A stretch of 64,000 bases of DNA, taken from an uncultured Anaerococcus sp. (GTDB taxonomy: Bacteria; Bacillota; Clostridia; Tissierellales; Peptoniphilaceae). How positions within the stretch are numbered: position 1 is the first letter of the stretch; every line of letters starts with the position of its first letter. The notes under the pieces were generated by a model that had not been told where the DNA came from, ran no database searches, and saw only the letters and a list, made by a program, of their open reading frames with translations. Position numbers and translations under genes: made by a program. Location: the NCBI GenBank assembly GCA_943914475.1, contig CALUCE010000001.1, positions 124,001-188,000 on the forward strand, written 5' to 3'. Of this stretch, positions 1-9,193 are shown one piece after another.

Positions 1-24
1 ATGGGAGTTACTGTAGAGGATTAG
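1..24 (+). CDS. rplK: 50S ribosomal protein L11, C-terminal end (partial)
   Basis: The first eight codons read MGVTVED and a TAG stop. Bacterial L11 commonly ends with a conserved SMGI/VTVE-type tail, and rplK is the usual gene directly upstream of rplA. Only the end is in the window; the rest of the gene lies upstream. The assignment rests on the short tail plus position, so it is an inference. Confidence 0.75.
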   Translation: MGVTVED

Positions 25-61
25 TGGAAGAGGAAACTCGCTAGGACCACAAGGAGGCAAC

Positions 62-769
62 ATGGCTAAAAGAGGAAAAAAATATTTAGAATCAATTAAA
101 GCTTATGATTCTCACAAAGAATATGAGCTAACAGAAGCTTTAGAAATTTTAGAAAAAGCAGCAAAGGCTAACTTTGATGAAACAGTTGAGCTACACTTAA
201 GACTAGGTGTAGACAGCAGACATGCTGACCAACAAGTTAGAGGAACAGTTATACTTCCTCACGGTACAGGTAAGTCAATAAAGGTACTTGCACTTGTTAA
301 AGACGAAAAAGTTCAAGAAGCTTTGGACGCAGGAGCAGACTACGCAGGTAGTGCAGAATATATAGAAAAAATCCAAGGCGGTTGGTTAGACTTTGATGTA
401 ATGGTTACATCACCTGACATGATGGGGCAAGTAGGTAGACTAGGTAGGATCCTAGGACCTCAAGGTTTAATGCCAAACCCTAAGACAGGAACAGTTACAC
501 CAGATATAGCAACAGCTATCAAAGAAACAAAGGCTGGTAAGGTAGAATACAGAACTGATAAACAAAACCTTATTCATGTTCCAGCAGGAAAAGTTTCTTT
601 CGGAAGCGAAAAACTAGCTGACAACCTAAGAGTTCTATTAACGGCAGTAGTTAAGGCTAAACCAGCAGCAGCTAAGGGTAAATACCTTAAATCTGTAACC
701 ATTGCATCAACAATGGGACCTGGAATCAAGCTATCACCTGCTAGAGCTATGGACTTAGTTGAAAAATAA
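62..769 (+). CDS. rplA: 50S ribosomal protein L1
   Basis: Ribosomal protein L1 of the large-subunit L1 stalk, which binds 23S rRNA and its own mRNA in many bacteria. The product is 235 residues, the usual family length. It carries the conserved glycine/proline-rich segment [18 protein letters not shown] near residues 127-145 and the [13 protein letters not shown] stretch near the C-terminal half. A strong AAGGAGG ribosome site (51-57) precedes the ATG. It lies 37 nt after rplK, in the standard rplK-rplA-rplJ-rplL order, and a new promoter with leader separates it from rplJ. Confidence 0.98.
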   Translation: MAKRGKKYLESIKAYDSHKEYELTEALEILEKAAKANFDETVELHLRLGVDSRHADQQVRGTVILPHGTGKSIKVLALVKDEKVQEALDAGADYAGSAEYIEKIQGGWLDFDVMVTSPDMMGQVGRLGRILGPQGLMPNPKTGTVTPDIATAIKETKAGKVEYRTDKQNLIHVPAGKVSFGSEKLADNLRVLLTAVVKAKPAAAKGKYLKSVTIASTMGPGIKLSPARAMDLVEK

Positions 770-780
770 TAATAAATTAT

Positions 781-809
781 TTGCATTAGCTAAAAGCTTG
801 TGCTATAAT
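781..809 (+). promoter_or_regulatory. Promoter for rplJ-rplL
   Basis: TTGCAT (781-786) and a perfect TATAAT (804-809) are separated by 17 nt. They lie just after the rplA stop and upstream of the long structured leader of rplJ. The -35 matches the consensus only in its TTG, but the -10 and spacing are ideal. Function is inferred. Confidence 0.7.
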
Positions 810-815
810 AGTTAA

Positions 816-950
816 GTCAAATAAACAGGCTACCAAAGACTACGGAGACTGAGAGGTTTAATTATTCCGTATAGGTGGGAAGAAGAATCTACATCCCCAC
901 CGATGTAGACATAAGATTATTATGTCTACTTTTAGTGGGGGTTTTTTAAT
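816..950 (+). ncRNA. L10-type ribosomal protein leader with attenuator hairpin
   Basis: About 170 nt separate the promoter from rplJ. The end of this leader forms a long hairpin: CCCCAC (895-900) pairs with GTGGGG (935-940), enclosing a second inverted pair GTAGACATAA/TTATGTCTAC (904-930), followed by six or more T. This is an intrinsic terminator placed before the coding region. Firmicute rplJL operons are known to have an L10 leader bound by L10(L12)4, so termination control by the operon's own product is likely. I did not run a covariance model; boundaries are approximate. Confidence 0.75.
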
Positions 951-981
951 ACTCACTTGGAAAGCCTTGGGAGGTGAAATA

Positions 982-1533
982 ATGTCAGAAAGTTCAATCA
1001 ATGCTAAGAAAAAAGTAATTAACGAAATCAAAGAAAAGATTGAAAATGCAAAATCAGTTACTCTTGTAGAATTTAACGGTATGGATGTACTAGAAGTTAC
1101 AGACCTACGTAATGACTTCAGAGAAGTAAACTCTGAATACAAGGTATACAAAAACACTATGATGAGATTTGCATTTGAAGAATTAGGCTATAATCAATTT
1201 GCAGAAGAACTTAAAGGTTCAAACGCCCTAATCTTTTCAAATGAAGAAGTTGTAGACGGACCAAAGGTTGCTATCAAGTATATAGACAAAGATGATGAAA
1301 ACAAGGAAAAACTTGTTATAAAATCAGGTATTGTAGATGGAGATTACCAAAATCCAGAAGAAATGACTGCAATAGCTAAGCTTCCTTCATCAGAAGCACT
1401 TGCATCTATGCTTGTTAACGTATTGCAAGCTCCTATCAGGAACCTTGCTATGGATCTTAACCAAGTTAACGCTAAAATTGTTTACGCACTTGACGCAATA
1501 AGAGAGAAAAAAGAAAACGAAGAAGTAGCTTAA
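982..1533 (+). CDS. rplJ: 50S ribosomal protein L10
   Basis: L10 forms the base of the L7/L12 stalk and autoregulates its operon in bacteria. The product is 183 residues if the ATG at 982 is used. That ATG follows GGGAGGTG (969-976), and the protein then begins MSESSINAKKKVINEIKEKI, the usual L10 N-terminal helix with the later VEFNGMDVLEVTDLRNDFR motif. An upstream in-frame extension to 922 would overlap the attenuator hairpin and lacks similarity to the family, so I reject it. rplL follows after 51 nt. Confidence 0.97.
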   Translation: MSESSINAKKKVINEIKEKIENAKSVTLVEFNGMDVLEVTDLRNDFREVNSEYKVYKNTMMRFAFEELGYNQFAEELKGSNALIFSNEEVVDGPKVAIKYIDKDDENKEKLVIKSGIVDGDYQNPEEMTAIAKLPSSEALASMLVNVLQAPIRNLAMDLNQVNAKIVYALDAIREKKENEEVA

Positions 1534-1584
1534 TAGCTAAAAAATAATAAGAATAATAAAAATAATAATTAATGGAGGCATAAA

Positions 1585-1965
1585 ATGGCATCAGAAAAAG
1601 TAACAAACTTAGTAGAAGAAATTAAAGAACTTACAGTATTAGAACTTTCAGACTTAGTAAAAGCACTAGAAGAAGAATTTGACGTAACAGCTCAAGCAGC
1701 AGTAGCAGCAGTAGCAGCTCCAGCAGCAGGTGGAGAAGCAGCAGCAGCTGAAAAGACAGAATTTGATGTTGTTCTTAAATCAGCAGGAGCATCAAAAATC
1801 AACGTTATCAAAATCGTTAAAGATGCTACTGGCTTAGGTCTTAAAGACGCTAAGGCTCTAGTTGACGGAGCTCCAAAAGCAGTTAAAGAAGGAGCTTCAA
1901 AAGACGAAGCTGAAGAACTAAAAGCAAAATTAGAAGAAGCTGGAGCAGAAGTAGAATTAGCTTAG
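1585..1965 (+). CDS. rplL: 50S ribosomal protein L7/L12
   Basis: L7/L12 is the multicopy stalk protein that recruits translation GTPases. The product is 126 residues with the three expected parts: an N-terminal dimerization helix (about 1-35), an alanine-rich flexible hinge (about 37-58), and the conserved C-terminal domain with [26 protein letters not shown] ribosome site precedes the ATG. It ends the operon; a strong terminator follows within 20 nt. Confidence 0.98.
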   Translation: MASEKVTNLVEEIKELTVLELSDLVKALEEEFDVTAQAAVAAVAAPAAGGEAAAAEKTEFDVVLKSAGASKINVIKIVKDATGLGLKDAKALVDGAPKAVKEGASKDEAEELKAKLEEAGAEVELA

Positions 1966-1980
1966 TTTCTATAAAAAACA

Positions 1981-2027
1981 ACTCCCCAAGTCTCAAGGCT
2001 AAAAGCCTTGGACTTAGGGAGTTTTTT
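1981..2027 (+). terminator. Terminator after rplL (probably bidirectional)
   Basis: A long hairpin with ACTCCC...GGGAGT outer arms and an inner CAAGGCT/AGCCTTG stem is followed by TTTTTT at 2022-2027. Read on the minus strand it ends in GGGGAGTTGTTTTTT, so it can also stop the convergent lipoprotein transcript. Confidence 0.9.
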
Positions 2028-2037
2028 CTTGGGAAAT

Positions 2038-2664
2038 TTATATGTCTAGGAATGTTTCAAAGTTTTCTATACTTGTTTGAGGATCCCATTCAGATCCGCT
2101 TGCTTCTATTTCCTTCATAAAATTATCTTCATCATTCTTATAAGTGTCAACTTTTGCTTTCATAGCATCAAGACTTAGCTTAAAGTTGTCCATATCTTCG
2201 ACTTCTTCTGACCTAGACTTAAAGTATTCTTTGGCTTCATCTAGCTTATCATCTAAAAATCCTGCTTGGTTAATAAAGTCTGTAAATACTATATCAGCCT
2301 TTAAGGTAGATCCTGCACTACCGTTTTCAAGAGTTTCCATATTCTTTACAAACTCATCTATAGTATCCTTGTCATGGACACTGAGAGATTCTTCTTGGTT
2401 ACTAGCATCTGTTGTATCTTCTGCAGGTGCAGTAGAATCAGCTTTTGCTTCTTCATTGGAATCAAGATCTTCATTTGAACCTAAATCTTCTGTAGAAGAA
2501 GGATTAGCTTCTGTTGCTTCGTTTGTAGCAGGTTCTTCTATACTTTGGCTAGTAGTTTCACTGCTTGGATTTTCACTAGGATTTTGGTCGTTTTTGTTAC
2601 CACAAGCTGCTAGACTTAAAAATACTATTCCTATTAACAAGCCTGTCTTTTTATTGATTTTCAT
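2038..2664 (-). CDS. Putative lipoprotein with acidic, low-complexity linker
   Basis: Unknown function. The 208-residue product begins with a lipoprotein signal: charged N-terminus, hydrophobic core, and LAAC lipobox with Cys21 as the predicted lipidated residue. Residues about 25-95 are rich in Ser, Glu, Asn, Thr and Asp, a surface-exposed tether. The C-terminal half (about 100-205) is a predicted helical domain containing DTIDEFVKNMETLEN and SEWDPQTSIENFETFLDI. It lies 11 nt downstream of the thioesterase gene on the same strand, so the two are probably co-transcribed. No recognised enzyme motif. Confidence 0.85.
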   Translation of the reverse strand: MKINKKTGLLIGIVFLSLAACGNKNDQNPSENPSSETTSQSIEEPATNEATEANPSSTEDLGSNEDLDSNEEAKADSTAPAEDTTDASNQEESLSVHDKDTIDEFVKNMETLENGSAGSTLKADIVFTDFINQAGFLDDKLDEAKEYFKSRSEEVEDMDNFKLSLDAMKAKVDTYKNDEDNFMKEIEASGSEWDPQTSIENFETFLDI

Positions 2665-2675
2665 AATATTCCTTT

Positions 2676-3050
2676 CTAATATTTCTTTATTTCTTGAGGT
2701 TTTTTAATATATCTTTGGTGGATACCCTGACCGATTATCTTATAATCGTTGTAGCATACCACAGAGAATATCAACCTCTTTCCTTTTATATCCACAAGTT
2801 CACTGTCACAATTAATTAGACTTCCTAGCTTGGCGCTAGCAAGGTGCTTAATATCAAAGGCAATACCAACTGTAGTTTCGTCATCTTCAAGATATGGGGC
2901 AACTGAATGCCTACATGTAAGTTCCATAAAGCCTATCATGGAAGGGGAAGAGAGGACATTTACTCCTACATTACCTAATTTTTCAGCAGAATCTTCTGAG
3001 TCGACTATTTTTTCTTCATAGCCTTTTATCCCAAGTTCTAATTTTTTCAT
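2676..3050 (-). CDS. FlK-like hotdog-fold thioesterase family protein
   Basis: Probable acyl-CoA thioesterase of the hotdog superfamily, resembling the FlK group. The pattern SPSMIGFMELTCRHSVAPYL, then TTVGIAFDIKHLASAKLG, then a final long strand region (LIFSVVCYNDYKIIGQGIHQR) matches the order seen in these short single-domain proteins. The ATG at 3050 is chosen because AGGTG stands just upstream; an earlier in-frame ATG at 3083 has no good ribosome site. Length is then 124 residues. The substrate cannot be told from sequence; the true role may be housekeeping acyl-CoA hydrolysis. Confidence 0.8.
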   Translation of the reverse strand: MKKLELGIKGYEEKIVDSEDSAEKLGNVGVNVLSSPSMIGFMELTCRHSVAPYLEDDETTVGIAFDIKHLASAKLGSLINCDSELVDIKGKRLIFSVVCYNDYKIIGQGIHQRYIKKPQEIKKY

Positions 3051-3106
3051 TTTATCACCTCTGTATAATATTTTAATACCCAATTAGCTTGCTTTCTTAC
3101 TTTCAA

Positions 3107-3135
3107 TTGACAAATCCATATAAATAATGTATGTT
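3107..3135 (+). promoter_or_regulatory. Promoter for the Fur-family regulator
   Basis: A perfect TTGACA (3107-3112) and TATGTT (3130-3135) are 17 nt apart. The -10 overlaps an upstream in-frame ATG at 3131, which argues that translation begins at 3173 instead. The -10 lies in an imperfect dyad (CATATAAATAATGTATG, 3117-3133) that could be an autoregulatory site; this last part is speculative. Confidence 0.75.
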
Positions 3136-3172
3136 TAAAGTAGAAAGATTCCAATGTTGGAAAGAGGAAGAG

Positions 3173-3637
3173 ATGAAAGATCGATTAGCACCTTTGATTA
3201 ATGAACCGGTAGAAATTAGATACCAAAAGTTAAAAAATGTTCTCAAGGAACATAAAATAAGAGTATCTCATCAAAGATTATTGATTTTAGATTATCTGCT
3301 TTGCAATGATACGCATCCAACAGCTGATGAAATATTTCAAAATTTAAAACTAAAGGATCCTGTTTTGTCTCAAGCCACAGTTTACAACACTCTAAACTTG
3401 TTTGTAGACCATAATTTAATTTCTGAGTTGGATTTTAACCAGCCTAGCAAGAGATATGATTTTTATAGGTTCCACCATTCTCATTTTTTGTGTGAGTCTT
3501 GTGGAAAAATTATTGATCTTGATATAGATGAAGAGGATTTGAGATTTAAAGAACTAGAAGGTTATAAGATAGATACCATAGAAGTAATAGTAAGGGGTGT
3601 CTGTCCTGACTGTCAAGTAGATGAGGAAAGCATATAG
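3173..3637 (+). CDS. Fur-family metal/peroxide-responsive regulator (PerR-like)
   Basis: DNA-binding repressor of the Fur superfamily. The 154-residue product has an N-terminal winged helix (SHQRLLILDYLL and SQATVYNTLNLF, the recognition helix) and a C-terminal dimerization domain. Two CxxC pairs (CESC, CPDC) form the structural zinc site. The metal-sensing ligands appear as RYD, then HHSH, then IIDLD, with Asp where PerR-type proteins have it, so a PerR-like peroxide sensor is more likely than an iron sensor. Start chosen at 3173 after AGAGG, because 3131 lies inside the promoter. It is divergent from the thioesterase/lipoprotein pair. Confidence 0.88.
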   Translation: MKDRLAPLINEPVEIRYQKLKNVLKEHKIRVSHQRLLILDYLLCNDTHPTADEIFQNLKLKDPVLSQATVYNTLNLFVDHNLISELDFNQPSKRYDFYRFHHSHFLCESCGKIIDLDIDEEDLRFKELEGYKIDTIEVIVRGVCPDCQVDEESI

Positions 3638-3681
3638 CTTTCTTTTTTAAAATTTAAGGATGTGAAAATTCTAAAGTAAAG

Positions 3682-3708
3682 GCCCTGACATTTTGCCAGG
3701 GCTTATTT
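3682..3708 (+). terminator. Terminator between fur-like gene and tdk
   Basis: GCCCTG (3682-3687) pairs with CAGGGC (3697-3702), followed by TTATTT. The two flanking genes converge here, and the hairpin can serve both, though the T-tract is weak on each side. Confidence 0.65.
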
Positions 3709-4320
3709 CTATTCATCCAACTGATCTATAGAAAGTTGGTTTTTGATTTTTTCTCTTTCGTCCATTTTTTCGGTATAACAAGTTCTACATAAGGGTTCAT
3801 AGATATCTTCTGCACCTATTTGAATTCTTGATTCATCTGCATTTTTCCTAAAAGATACCCAGGCATCTTCACCACAAGAAGCACAAATAGCATGGTGTTT
3901 AACAAGCTCATCTGCTATGGGCATAATTTCCTTTATTATCTCAAAGGGTCTTGCCTTATAGTCCATATCTAGTCCAGAAACTACTATGGTTATTTCCATC
4001 TCCATCAGCTTGTTGAAAACATCTATAACTTCTGCTGGTGTGTTGGGGAAGAATTGTAACTCATCTATGCCAATACCGTCTACTTCATTATTTTCCGCAT
4101 ATGCTAGTATTTGATTTAAATTGTCGACTTTAATTGCATCTAGCTCCAGGTTATCATGGGAGATAATCTTTTTATCATCATGCCTGTTATCGACAGAAGG
4201 TTTAAAGGCAACCACTTTATAAGAGGCTATTTTCATCCTATAAAGTTCCCTCCAAAGGGAGGTAGTTTTGCCTGAAAACATGGAGCCAGTATGAACTATC
4301 AACTTACCTTGTTTTTTCAT
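3709..4320 (-). CDS. tdk: Thymidine kinase (type II)
   Basis: Salvage enzyme phosphorylating thymidine to dTMP in the cytoplasm. The 203-residue product has the P-loop GSMFSGKT (residues 12-19), the Walker-B-like GIDELQFF, and the zinc lasso from two Cys pairs (CASC and CRTC), typical of the type II (human TK1/bacterial Tdk) family. It begins 10 nt after ychF, so the order on this strand is ychF then tdk in one operon. Confidence 0.96.
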   Translation of the reverse strand: MKKQGKLIVHTGSMFSGKTTSLWRELYRMKIASYKVVAFKPSVDNRHDDKKIISHDNLELDAIKVDNLNQILAYAENNEVDGIGIDELQFFPNTPAEVIDVFNKLMEMEITIVVSGLDMDYKARPFEIIKEIMPIADELVKHHAICASCGEDAWVSFRKNADESRIQIGAEDIYEPLCRTCYTEKMDEREKIKNQLSIDQLDE

Positions 4321-4330
4321 TCTAGCCTCA

Positions 4331-5428
4331 TTAAACGTTAAATTTGAAGTTGGTTACATCACCATCTTGCATGATGTAATCCTTACCTTCCATCCTTAAG
4401 AGACCTTTTTCCTTGACTGTGTTCATATTACCATTTTCTACAAGGTCATCATAGGAAACTATCTCAGCCTTGATAAAACCTCTTTGGATATCTGTGTGGA
4501 TTTTACCTGCTGCATCCACAGCCTTGGTACCCTTTTTGATTGTCCATGCTCTGGTTTCATCAGGTCCAGTTGTTAAAAAGGATATTAGGTTTAAAGTCTT
4601 GTAAGAATTTTTTATAACCTCGTCGCAGCCTGAATTTTCAAGGCCTATCATTTCAAGGAATTCTTTATTCTCTTCTTCATTGTCAAGTTCTGCTATTTCT
4701 TCTTCTATTTTTGCAGACACTACAGTTACTTCTGCATTTTCCTTTGCTGCAAATTCTCTAACCTTTTGTACATATGGGTTTGATTTGCCATCATCTTGTA
4801 CATCTTCTTCGTTGACGTTGCAAACATAAATGATAGGTTTTGTTGATAGAAGTTGGTAGGCTCTTAAAAGCTTTTGGTCATCTTCGTTAAGATCAAGGAC
4901 CCTAGCTGATTTTCCCTCTTCAAGTACTTCTTTAATTCTTTTAAGAAGATCTACTTCAGCCCTAACAGACTTGTCAGATCTTGCAACTTTTTCTCTTTTT
5001 TGAAGAACCTTGTCTACTAGGTCTAAGTCAGCAAAGATAAGCTCAAGATTTATGGTTTCTATATCCCTTAATGGATCTACTGAACCATCTACGTGGCTGA
5101 CATTTTCATCATCAAAACATCTTAATACTTCAACTATGGCATCTGTTTCACGGATATTGGATAAAAATTGGTTACCCAAACCTTCACCTTTAGAAGCTCC
5201 TCTTACCAGGCCTGCTATATCATAAAACTCTATAGCAGCAGGAACTATCTTTTTGGACTCATACATCTTACTAAGTATATCTACTCTTTCATCTGGGACA
5301 TTTACAAGACCAACATTTGGGTCAATAGTACAGAAAGGGTAGTTAGCTATTTCTGCACCAGCCTTGGTTATGGCATTAAATAAGGTTGATTTGCCAACGT
5401 TTGGTAAACCTACTATTCCTAATTTCAT
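4331..5428 (-). CDS. ychF: Redox-responsive ATPase YchF (OLA1 family)
   Basis: Universally conserved Obg-family P-loop NTPase that prefers ATP and associates with ribosomes. The 365-residue product has GLPNVGKST (residues 7-15), the G3 motif DIAGLV, and CNVNEED in place of the NKxD guanine-specificity motif, which explains ATP preference in this family. The C-terminal TGS-like domain contains [18 protein letters not shown]. Length is standard. It is first in an operon with tdk and divergent from the M24 peptidase gene. Confidence 0.97.
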   Translation of the reverse strand: MKLGIVGLPNVGKSTLFNAITKAGAEIANYPFCTIDPNVGLVNVPDERVDILSKMYESKKIVPAAIEFYDIAGLVRGASKGEGLGNQFLSNIRETDAIVEVLRCFDDENVSHVDGSVDPLRDIETINLELIFADLDLVDKVLQKREKVARSDKSVRAEVDLLKRIKEVLEEGKSARVLDLNEDDQKLLRAYQLLSTKPIIYVCNVNEEDVQDDGKSNPYVQKVREFAAKENAEVTVVSAKIEEEIAELDNEEENKEFLEMIGLENSGCDEVIKNSYKTLNLISFLTTGPDETRAWTIKKGTKAVDAAGKIHTDIQRGFIKAEIVSYDDLVENGNMNTVKEKGLLRMEGKDYIMQDGDVTNFKFNV

Positions 5429-5527
5429 TTAATCACTCTTTCTTTAATAAATTTTTGCTTACTTATATCGCTCGTTATATTATATTAGTCTACGGTCAAA
5501 AAATCAATTTAAGAAAAGTTAAAAGAT

Positions 5528-5536
5528 TGGTATAAT
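5528..5536 (+). promoter_or_regulatory. Extended -10 promoter for peptidase-uvrC-hprK
   Basis: TGGTATAAT at 5528-5536 is a perfect extended -10 element (TGnTATAAT) 34 nt before the peptidase ATG. No clear -35 is seen, as is usual for extended -10 promoters. The same nine bases occur before asp23 and efp in this window. Confidence 0.7.
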
Positions 5537-5569
5537 GGTTATATTAAGAAGAAAGTAAAGGAGTTTTTT

Positions 5570-7339
5570 ATGAGTATTGAGTCAAGACTTGAAAAGTTAA
5601 GAGAATTGATGAGCGATAGGAAGATAGATGCTTATATTATACCAACTTCCGACCCTCACCAATCTGAATATATATCTGATTATTATAAAACTAGGCAGTT
5701 TATCTCAGGATTTACAGGTTCTGCAGGTACTGTTGTAGTAACCAAAGATAAGGCAGGTCTATGGACTGATGCCAGATACTTTTTACAAGCTGAAAAAGAG
5801 CTAGCCAATACAGAAATCAAACTTTATAGGATGGGACTAGAAGGTGTACCTAGCCTTGAAGATTTCTTACTAGAAGAAGTCCATGACTTTGGCAAGATTG
5901 GCTTTGACGGATCTTGTTTTTCAGTAAAAGACTACAAAAATTTAAGTGAAAATATGGGTTCAAGAGCCCTTGTTTATGATATAGACTACGTTTCTCAAAT
6001 TTGGTCCAATAGACCTGACCTACCTAAGGACTTGGTGTGGTTATTTGATGAGGCTTATGTAGGTGAAAGCTTCAGTTCTAAGCTTGAAAGACTTAGGGCA
6101 AAGATGGAAGAAGAAGGATGCGACTATACCTTTATAGGAGCCCCAGAAGATGTATGCTATCTTTTAAATATTAGAGGTGGGGATGTAAAATACACACCAG
6201 TAGTACTTTCTTATCTTTTAATATCAAAAGATAGTGTTCACTTGTGCATAGATCAGGATAAATTAAATACAGAAGTATTAAAGTATTTGGAAGATAATCA
6301 TGTAAAAATCCATAATTATGGCTACATAAAAGAGCTTATGAAGTCTATCAAGGGCAAAAACTGGGTATATTTAGATCCTGAAAGAACCAATGTAAATATC
6401 TATGATTCCATATCTTCCAATGTAAGGGTAAAACATGGACTAAATCTAACCACCACTATGAAGGCTATCAAAAATGATATAGAGTTAGAAAATGAAAAGA
6501 AAGCCTATCTTATAGACTGTGCTAGCCTTGTTAGGTTCTTTAATTGGGTGGAAATTGGAACAAGAACAGGGTCTTTGAATGAACTAATAGCCAGCAAAAA
6601 ACTCCATGAATTAAGGGCGGAAAATGAGTCATTTATAGAAGATTCCTTTGAAACCATAGTGGGTTATGGAGAAAATGCAGCCATAGTTCACTATGCTCCA
6701 TCAGACTTTGGATCTAAAACACTAGAAAATAGAGGTATGCTCTTGGTTGATTCTGGTGGTCACTATAAGGAAGGAACTACAGATATAACTAGAACCATAG
6801 CCCTAGGTAAACTTACAGAAGAAGAAAAGATTGACTACACCCTAGTTCTAAAAAGTTTTATAGCCATGATGACAGCCAAATTTAAAAATAAGACCAATGG
6901 TGAAAGACTTGATATGATAGCAAGATATCCACTTTGGAAGGAAGGAAAAGACTTCCTACATTCTACAGGCCACGGTGTAGGCTTTGTCCTTTCTGTCCAT
7001 GAGGGACCACAAAGAATAGGTGATAAAAATACTATAGAGTTTGTTGAAAATATGACAACTTCTATAGAACCAGGTCTTTATATTTCTGGTAAGCATGGAA
7101 TTAGGATAGAAAATGAAGTTTATGTAAAAGAAGATTCAGTAAATGAATTTGGTAGATTTATGAGATTTGAAAACTTAACCTATCTACCAATTGATACAAG
7201 ACCAGTAAATATAGATATGCTAGAGATGTGGGAGATAGAATGGCTAAATGCTTACAATAATAAATGCGAAGAAGTCCTATCCCCATACCTAGACGGAAGC
7301 GATTTGGAATATTTGAAAGAGAGTTGTAAAGAAATTTGA
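5570..7339 (+). CDS. Aminopeptidase P family (M24) metallopeptidase
   Basis: Predicted to remove N-terminal residues preceding proline in the cytoplasm. The 589-residue product is the long three-domain form: two creatinase-like N-terminal domains (about 1-300) and a pita-bread catalytic domain. Metal ligands are visible as the Asp residues in LLVDSGGHYKEGTTDITRT, the His in HSTGHGVGF, and the Glu residues in TSIEPGLY and GIRIENEVYV. A C-terminal tail typical of the XPNPEP-like form follows. AAAGGAG precedes the ATG. uvrC overlaps its stop. Confidence 0.93.
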   Translation: MSIESRLEKLRELMSDRKIDAYIIPTSDPHQSEYISDYYKTRQFISGFTGSAGTVVVTKDKAGLWTDARYFLQAEKELANTEIKLYRMGLEGVPSLEDFLLEEVHDFGKIGFDGSCFSVKDYKNLSENMGSRALVYDIDYVSQIWSNRPDLPKDLVWLFDEAYVGESFSSKLERLRAKMEEEGCDYTFIGAPEDVCYLLNIRGGDVKYTPVVLSYLLISKDSVHLCIDQDKLNTEVLKYLEDNHVKIHNYGYIKELMKSIKGKNWVYLDPERTNVNIYDSISSNVRVKHGLNLTTTMKAIKNDIELENEKKAYLIDCASLVRFFNWVEIGTRTGSLNELIASKKLHELRAENESFIEDSFETIVGYGENAAIVHYAPSDFGSKTLENRGMLLVDSGGHYKEGTTDITRTIALGKLTEEEKIDYTLVLKSFIAMMTAKFKNKTNGERLDMIARYPLWKEGKDFLHSTGHGVGFVLSVHEGPQRIGDKNTIEFVENMTTSIEPGLYISGKHGIRIENEVYVKEDSVNEFGRFMRFENLTYLPIDTRPVNIDMLEMWEIEWLNAYNNKCEEVLSPYLDGSDLEYLKESCKEI

Positions 7340-9180
7340 TAAATGATCAAATAAAAGATAAGCTACAAAGCCTACCAGATCTTCCTGGGGTTTATATAAT
7401 GAAAAATGCCCAAGATGAAATAATCTATGTAGGCAAGGCTATCAACCTTAAAAATAGGGTCAGACAATACTTTGATAATAACAAAAACAAGGGCAGGAAG
7501 GTTCTTGCCATGGTTTCTCATATAGAAAATTTTGAATATATCATAGTTGAAAATGAAGTCGAGGCCCTAGTTCTAGAATCAAATTTAATAAAAAAGAATA
7601 GACCTAGATACAATATAGTTTTAAGAGATGACAAGCAATATCCTTATATAAAAATAAGTAGAGAAAAATTTCCAAGGATAAAAAAGGTCCGCAATGTAGC
7701 CAAAGACAAGGCCTATTATTACGGTCCTTATCCAGACGCCTATGCAGTAAATGATGCTATAGAATTATTTCATACCCTATATCCTATAAGAACATGTAAC
7801 CTTAATTTTGATAAGGAACAAAGATTAGATAGACCCTGCTTAAATTATTATATAAAAAGGTGTAATGCTCCTTGCATAGATAATGAAGATGAAAAACTCT
7901 ATATGAAAAATATAGGCAAGGTTAAGGATTTTTTGGAAAATAAGTCAGATGAAATTCCCAACCGAGTTCTTGAAATAATGAATGAGGCTTCAAAAAACCT
8001 GGACTTTGAAAAAGCTGCCAAGTATAGGGACTTTTATAGGGCTCTTAGTGTAATTATGGCCAAACAAAAAGTCACCAACACCAAGGCAGAAGACTACGAT
8101 ATTATAGCTATGTCCAAGGGTATATCCTTTGTTTGCATGCAAGTTTTTCTTATGAGAGATGGTAAGCTTGTAGATAGACAACATTTTATAATGAAAGATA
8201 TATACAGGGAAGATAAGGCAGATATCATGTCAACCTTCCTTAAACAATACTATCTAGATATTATGTATATACCAAAGGAGATACTCCTTCAGGTAGAGCC
8301 TTTCGACTATCATGCTATAAATGAATTTATTAATCAAAAAAAAGAAGGCAAGGTAAAAATTTCTATACCAAAGCTTGGTAGGAAAAAAGAACTTATAGAT
8401 ATGGCCTACAAAAATGCCAACGAAATGATCATAAAATATGAAGATAGGATAGATAGGAGAGAAAGAAAGAAAAACGCAGGCCTAAAGGGCTTACAAAAAC
8501 TTTTAAATATTAGCAATTTGTCTAGGATAGAATGTTTTGATATTTCCAATACTTCAGGAGTTATGTCGGTTGGTTCCATGGTAGTTTTTGAGGATGGAAA
8601 ACCAAATCCCAAAGAATACAGAAAGTTTAGAATAAATACCGTAGAAGGGCCAGATGACTATGCTTCTCACAGAGAAGTTTTAACAAGAAGACTAAAAAGA
8701 GCCGACACTGATAAGGGCAAGATGAAAACAGGCTTTGTAAACCTACCAAATCTTATTCTTATGGATGGGGGAAAGGGCCAAGTTTCTGTAGCCAAGGAAG
8801 TAGTTGCAAAATCAGGTCACCTTATAGAAGTAGCAGGTCTTGTTAAGGATGATAAGCATACTACAAGGGCTATTATCTATAATAACGAAGAGATACCCAT
8901 CAAAAAATCAGATCCAGTTTATAAATTTATTTATCAAATCCAGGAAGAAGCCCATAGGTTTGCCATAAACTATCATAGGAAGCTTATGGAGAAATCTATG
9001 AAAAAATCCGAGCTTGATAATATAAAAGGAGTTGGAGAAAAGACCAAAAAAAATCTCTACCAACACTTTAAAACTATTACAAATATGAAAAAGTCAAGTG
9101 TAGAAGAATTAATGGAAGTTCCATTGATAGGGCGAAAACAAGCCTTGGAGATATACAAATACTTTAGATTAAACAAATAG
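7336..9180 (+). CDS. uvrC: Excinuclease ABC subunit C
   Basis: Nuclease subunit of UvrABC nucleotide excision repair, making both incisions around a lesion. The 614-residue product has an N-terminal GIY-YIG domain (GVYIMKN...IIYVGKA, about 18-40), a UVR motif near residue 220 (LDFEKAAKYRD), the RNase H-like 5' nuclease domain starting around CFDISNTSG, and a C-terminal helix-hairpin-helix pair (IKGVGEKTKKNL and VPLIGRKQA). The start is TTG at 7336, overlapping the peptidase stop by 4 nt; a nearby ATG at 7343 is out of frame. Translational coupling is likely. Confidence 0.97.
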   Translation: MINDQIKDKLQSLPDLPGVYIMKNAQDEIIYVGKAINLKNRVRQYFDNNKNKGRKVLAMVSHIENFEYIIVENEVEALVLESNLIKKNRPRYNIVLRDDKQYPYIKISREKFPRIKKVRNVAKDKAYYYGPYPDAYAVNDAIELFHTLYPIRTCNLNFDKEQRLDRPCLNYYIKRCNAPCIDNEDEKLYMKNIGKVKDFLENKSDEIPNRVLEIMNEASKNLDFEKAAKYRDFYRALSVIMAKQKVTNTKAEDYDIIAMSKGISFVCMQVFLMRDGKLVDRQHFIMKDIYREDKADIMSTFLKQYYLDIMYIPKEILLQVEPFDYHAINEFINQKKEGKVKISIPKLGRKKELIDMAYKNANEMIIKYEDRIDRRERKKNAGLKGLQKLLNISNLSRIECFDISNTSGVMSVGSMVVFEDGKPNPKEYRKFRINTVEGPDDYASHREVLTRRLKRADTDKGKMKTGFVNLPNLILMDGGKGQVSVAKEVVAKSGHLIEVAGLVKDDKHTTRAIIYNNEEIPIKKSDPVYKFIYQIQEEAHRFAINYHRKLMEKSMKKSELDNIKGVGEKTKKNLYQHFKTITNMKKSSVEELMEVPLIGRKQALEIYKYFRLNK

Positions 9181-9193
9181 ATGAGGAGTATTT

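Noticed and set aside
922..981. Upstream extension of rplJ to 922
   Set aside because: This would put coding sequence inside the attenuator hairpin; the family N-terminus begins at 982 after a good ribosome site.
3131..3172. Upstream start for the Fur-like gene
   Set aside because: The ATG at 3131 falls in the -10 of the promoter; no ribosome site precedes it.
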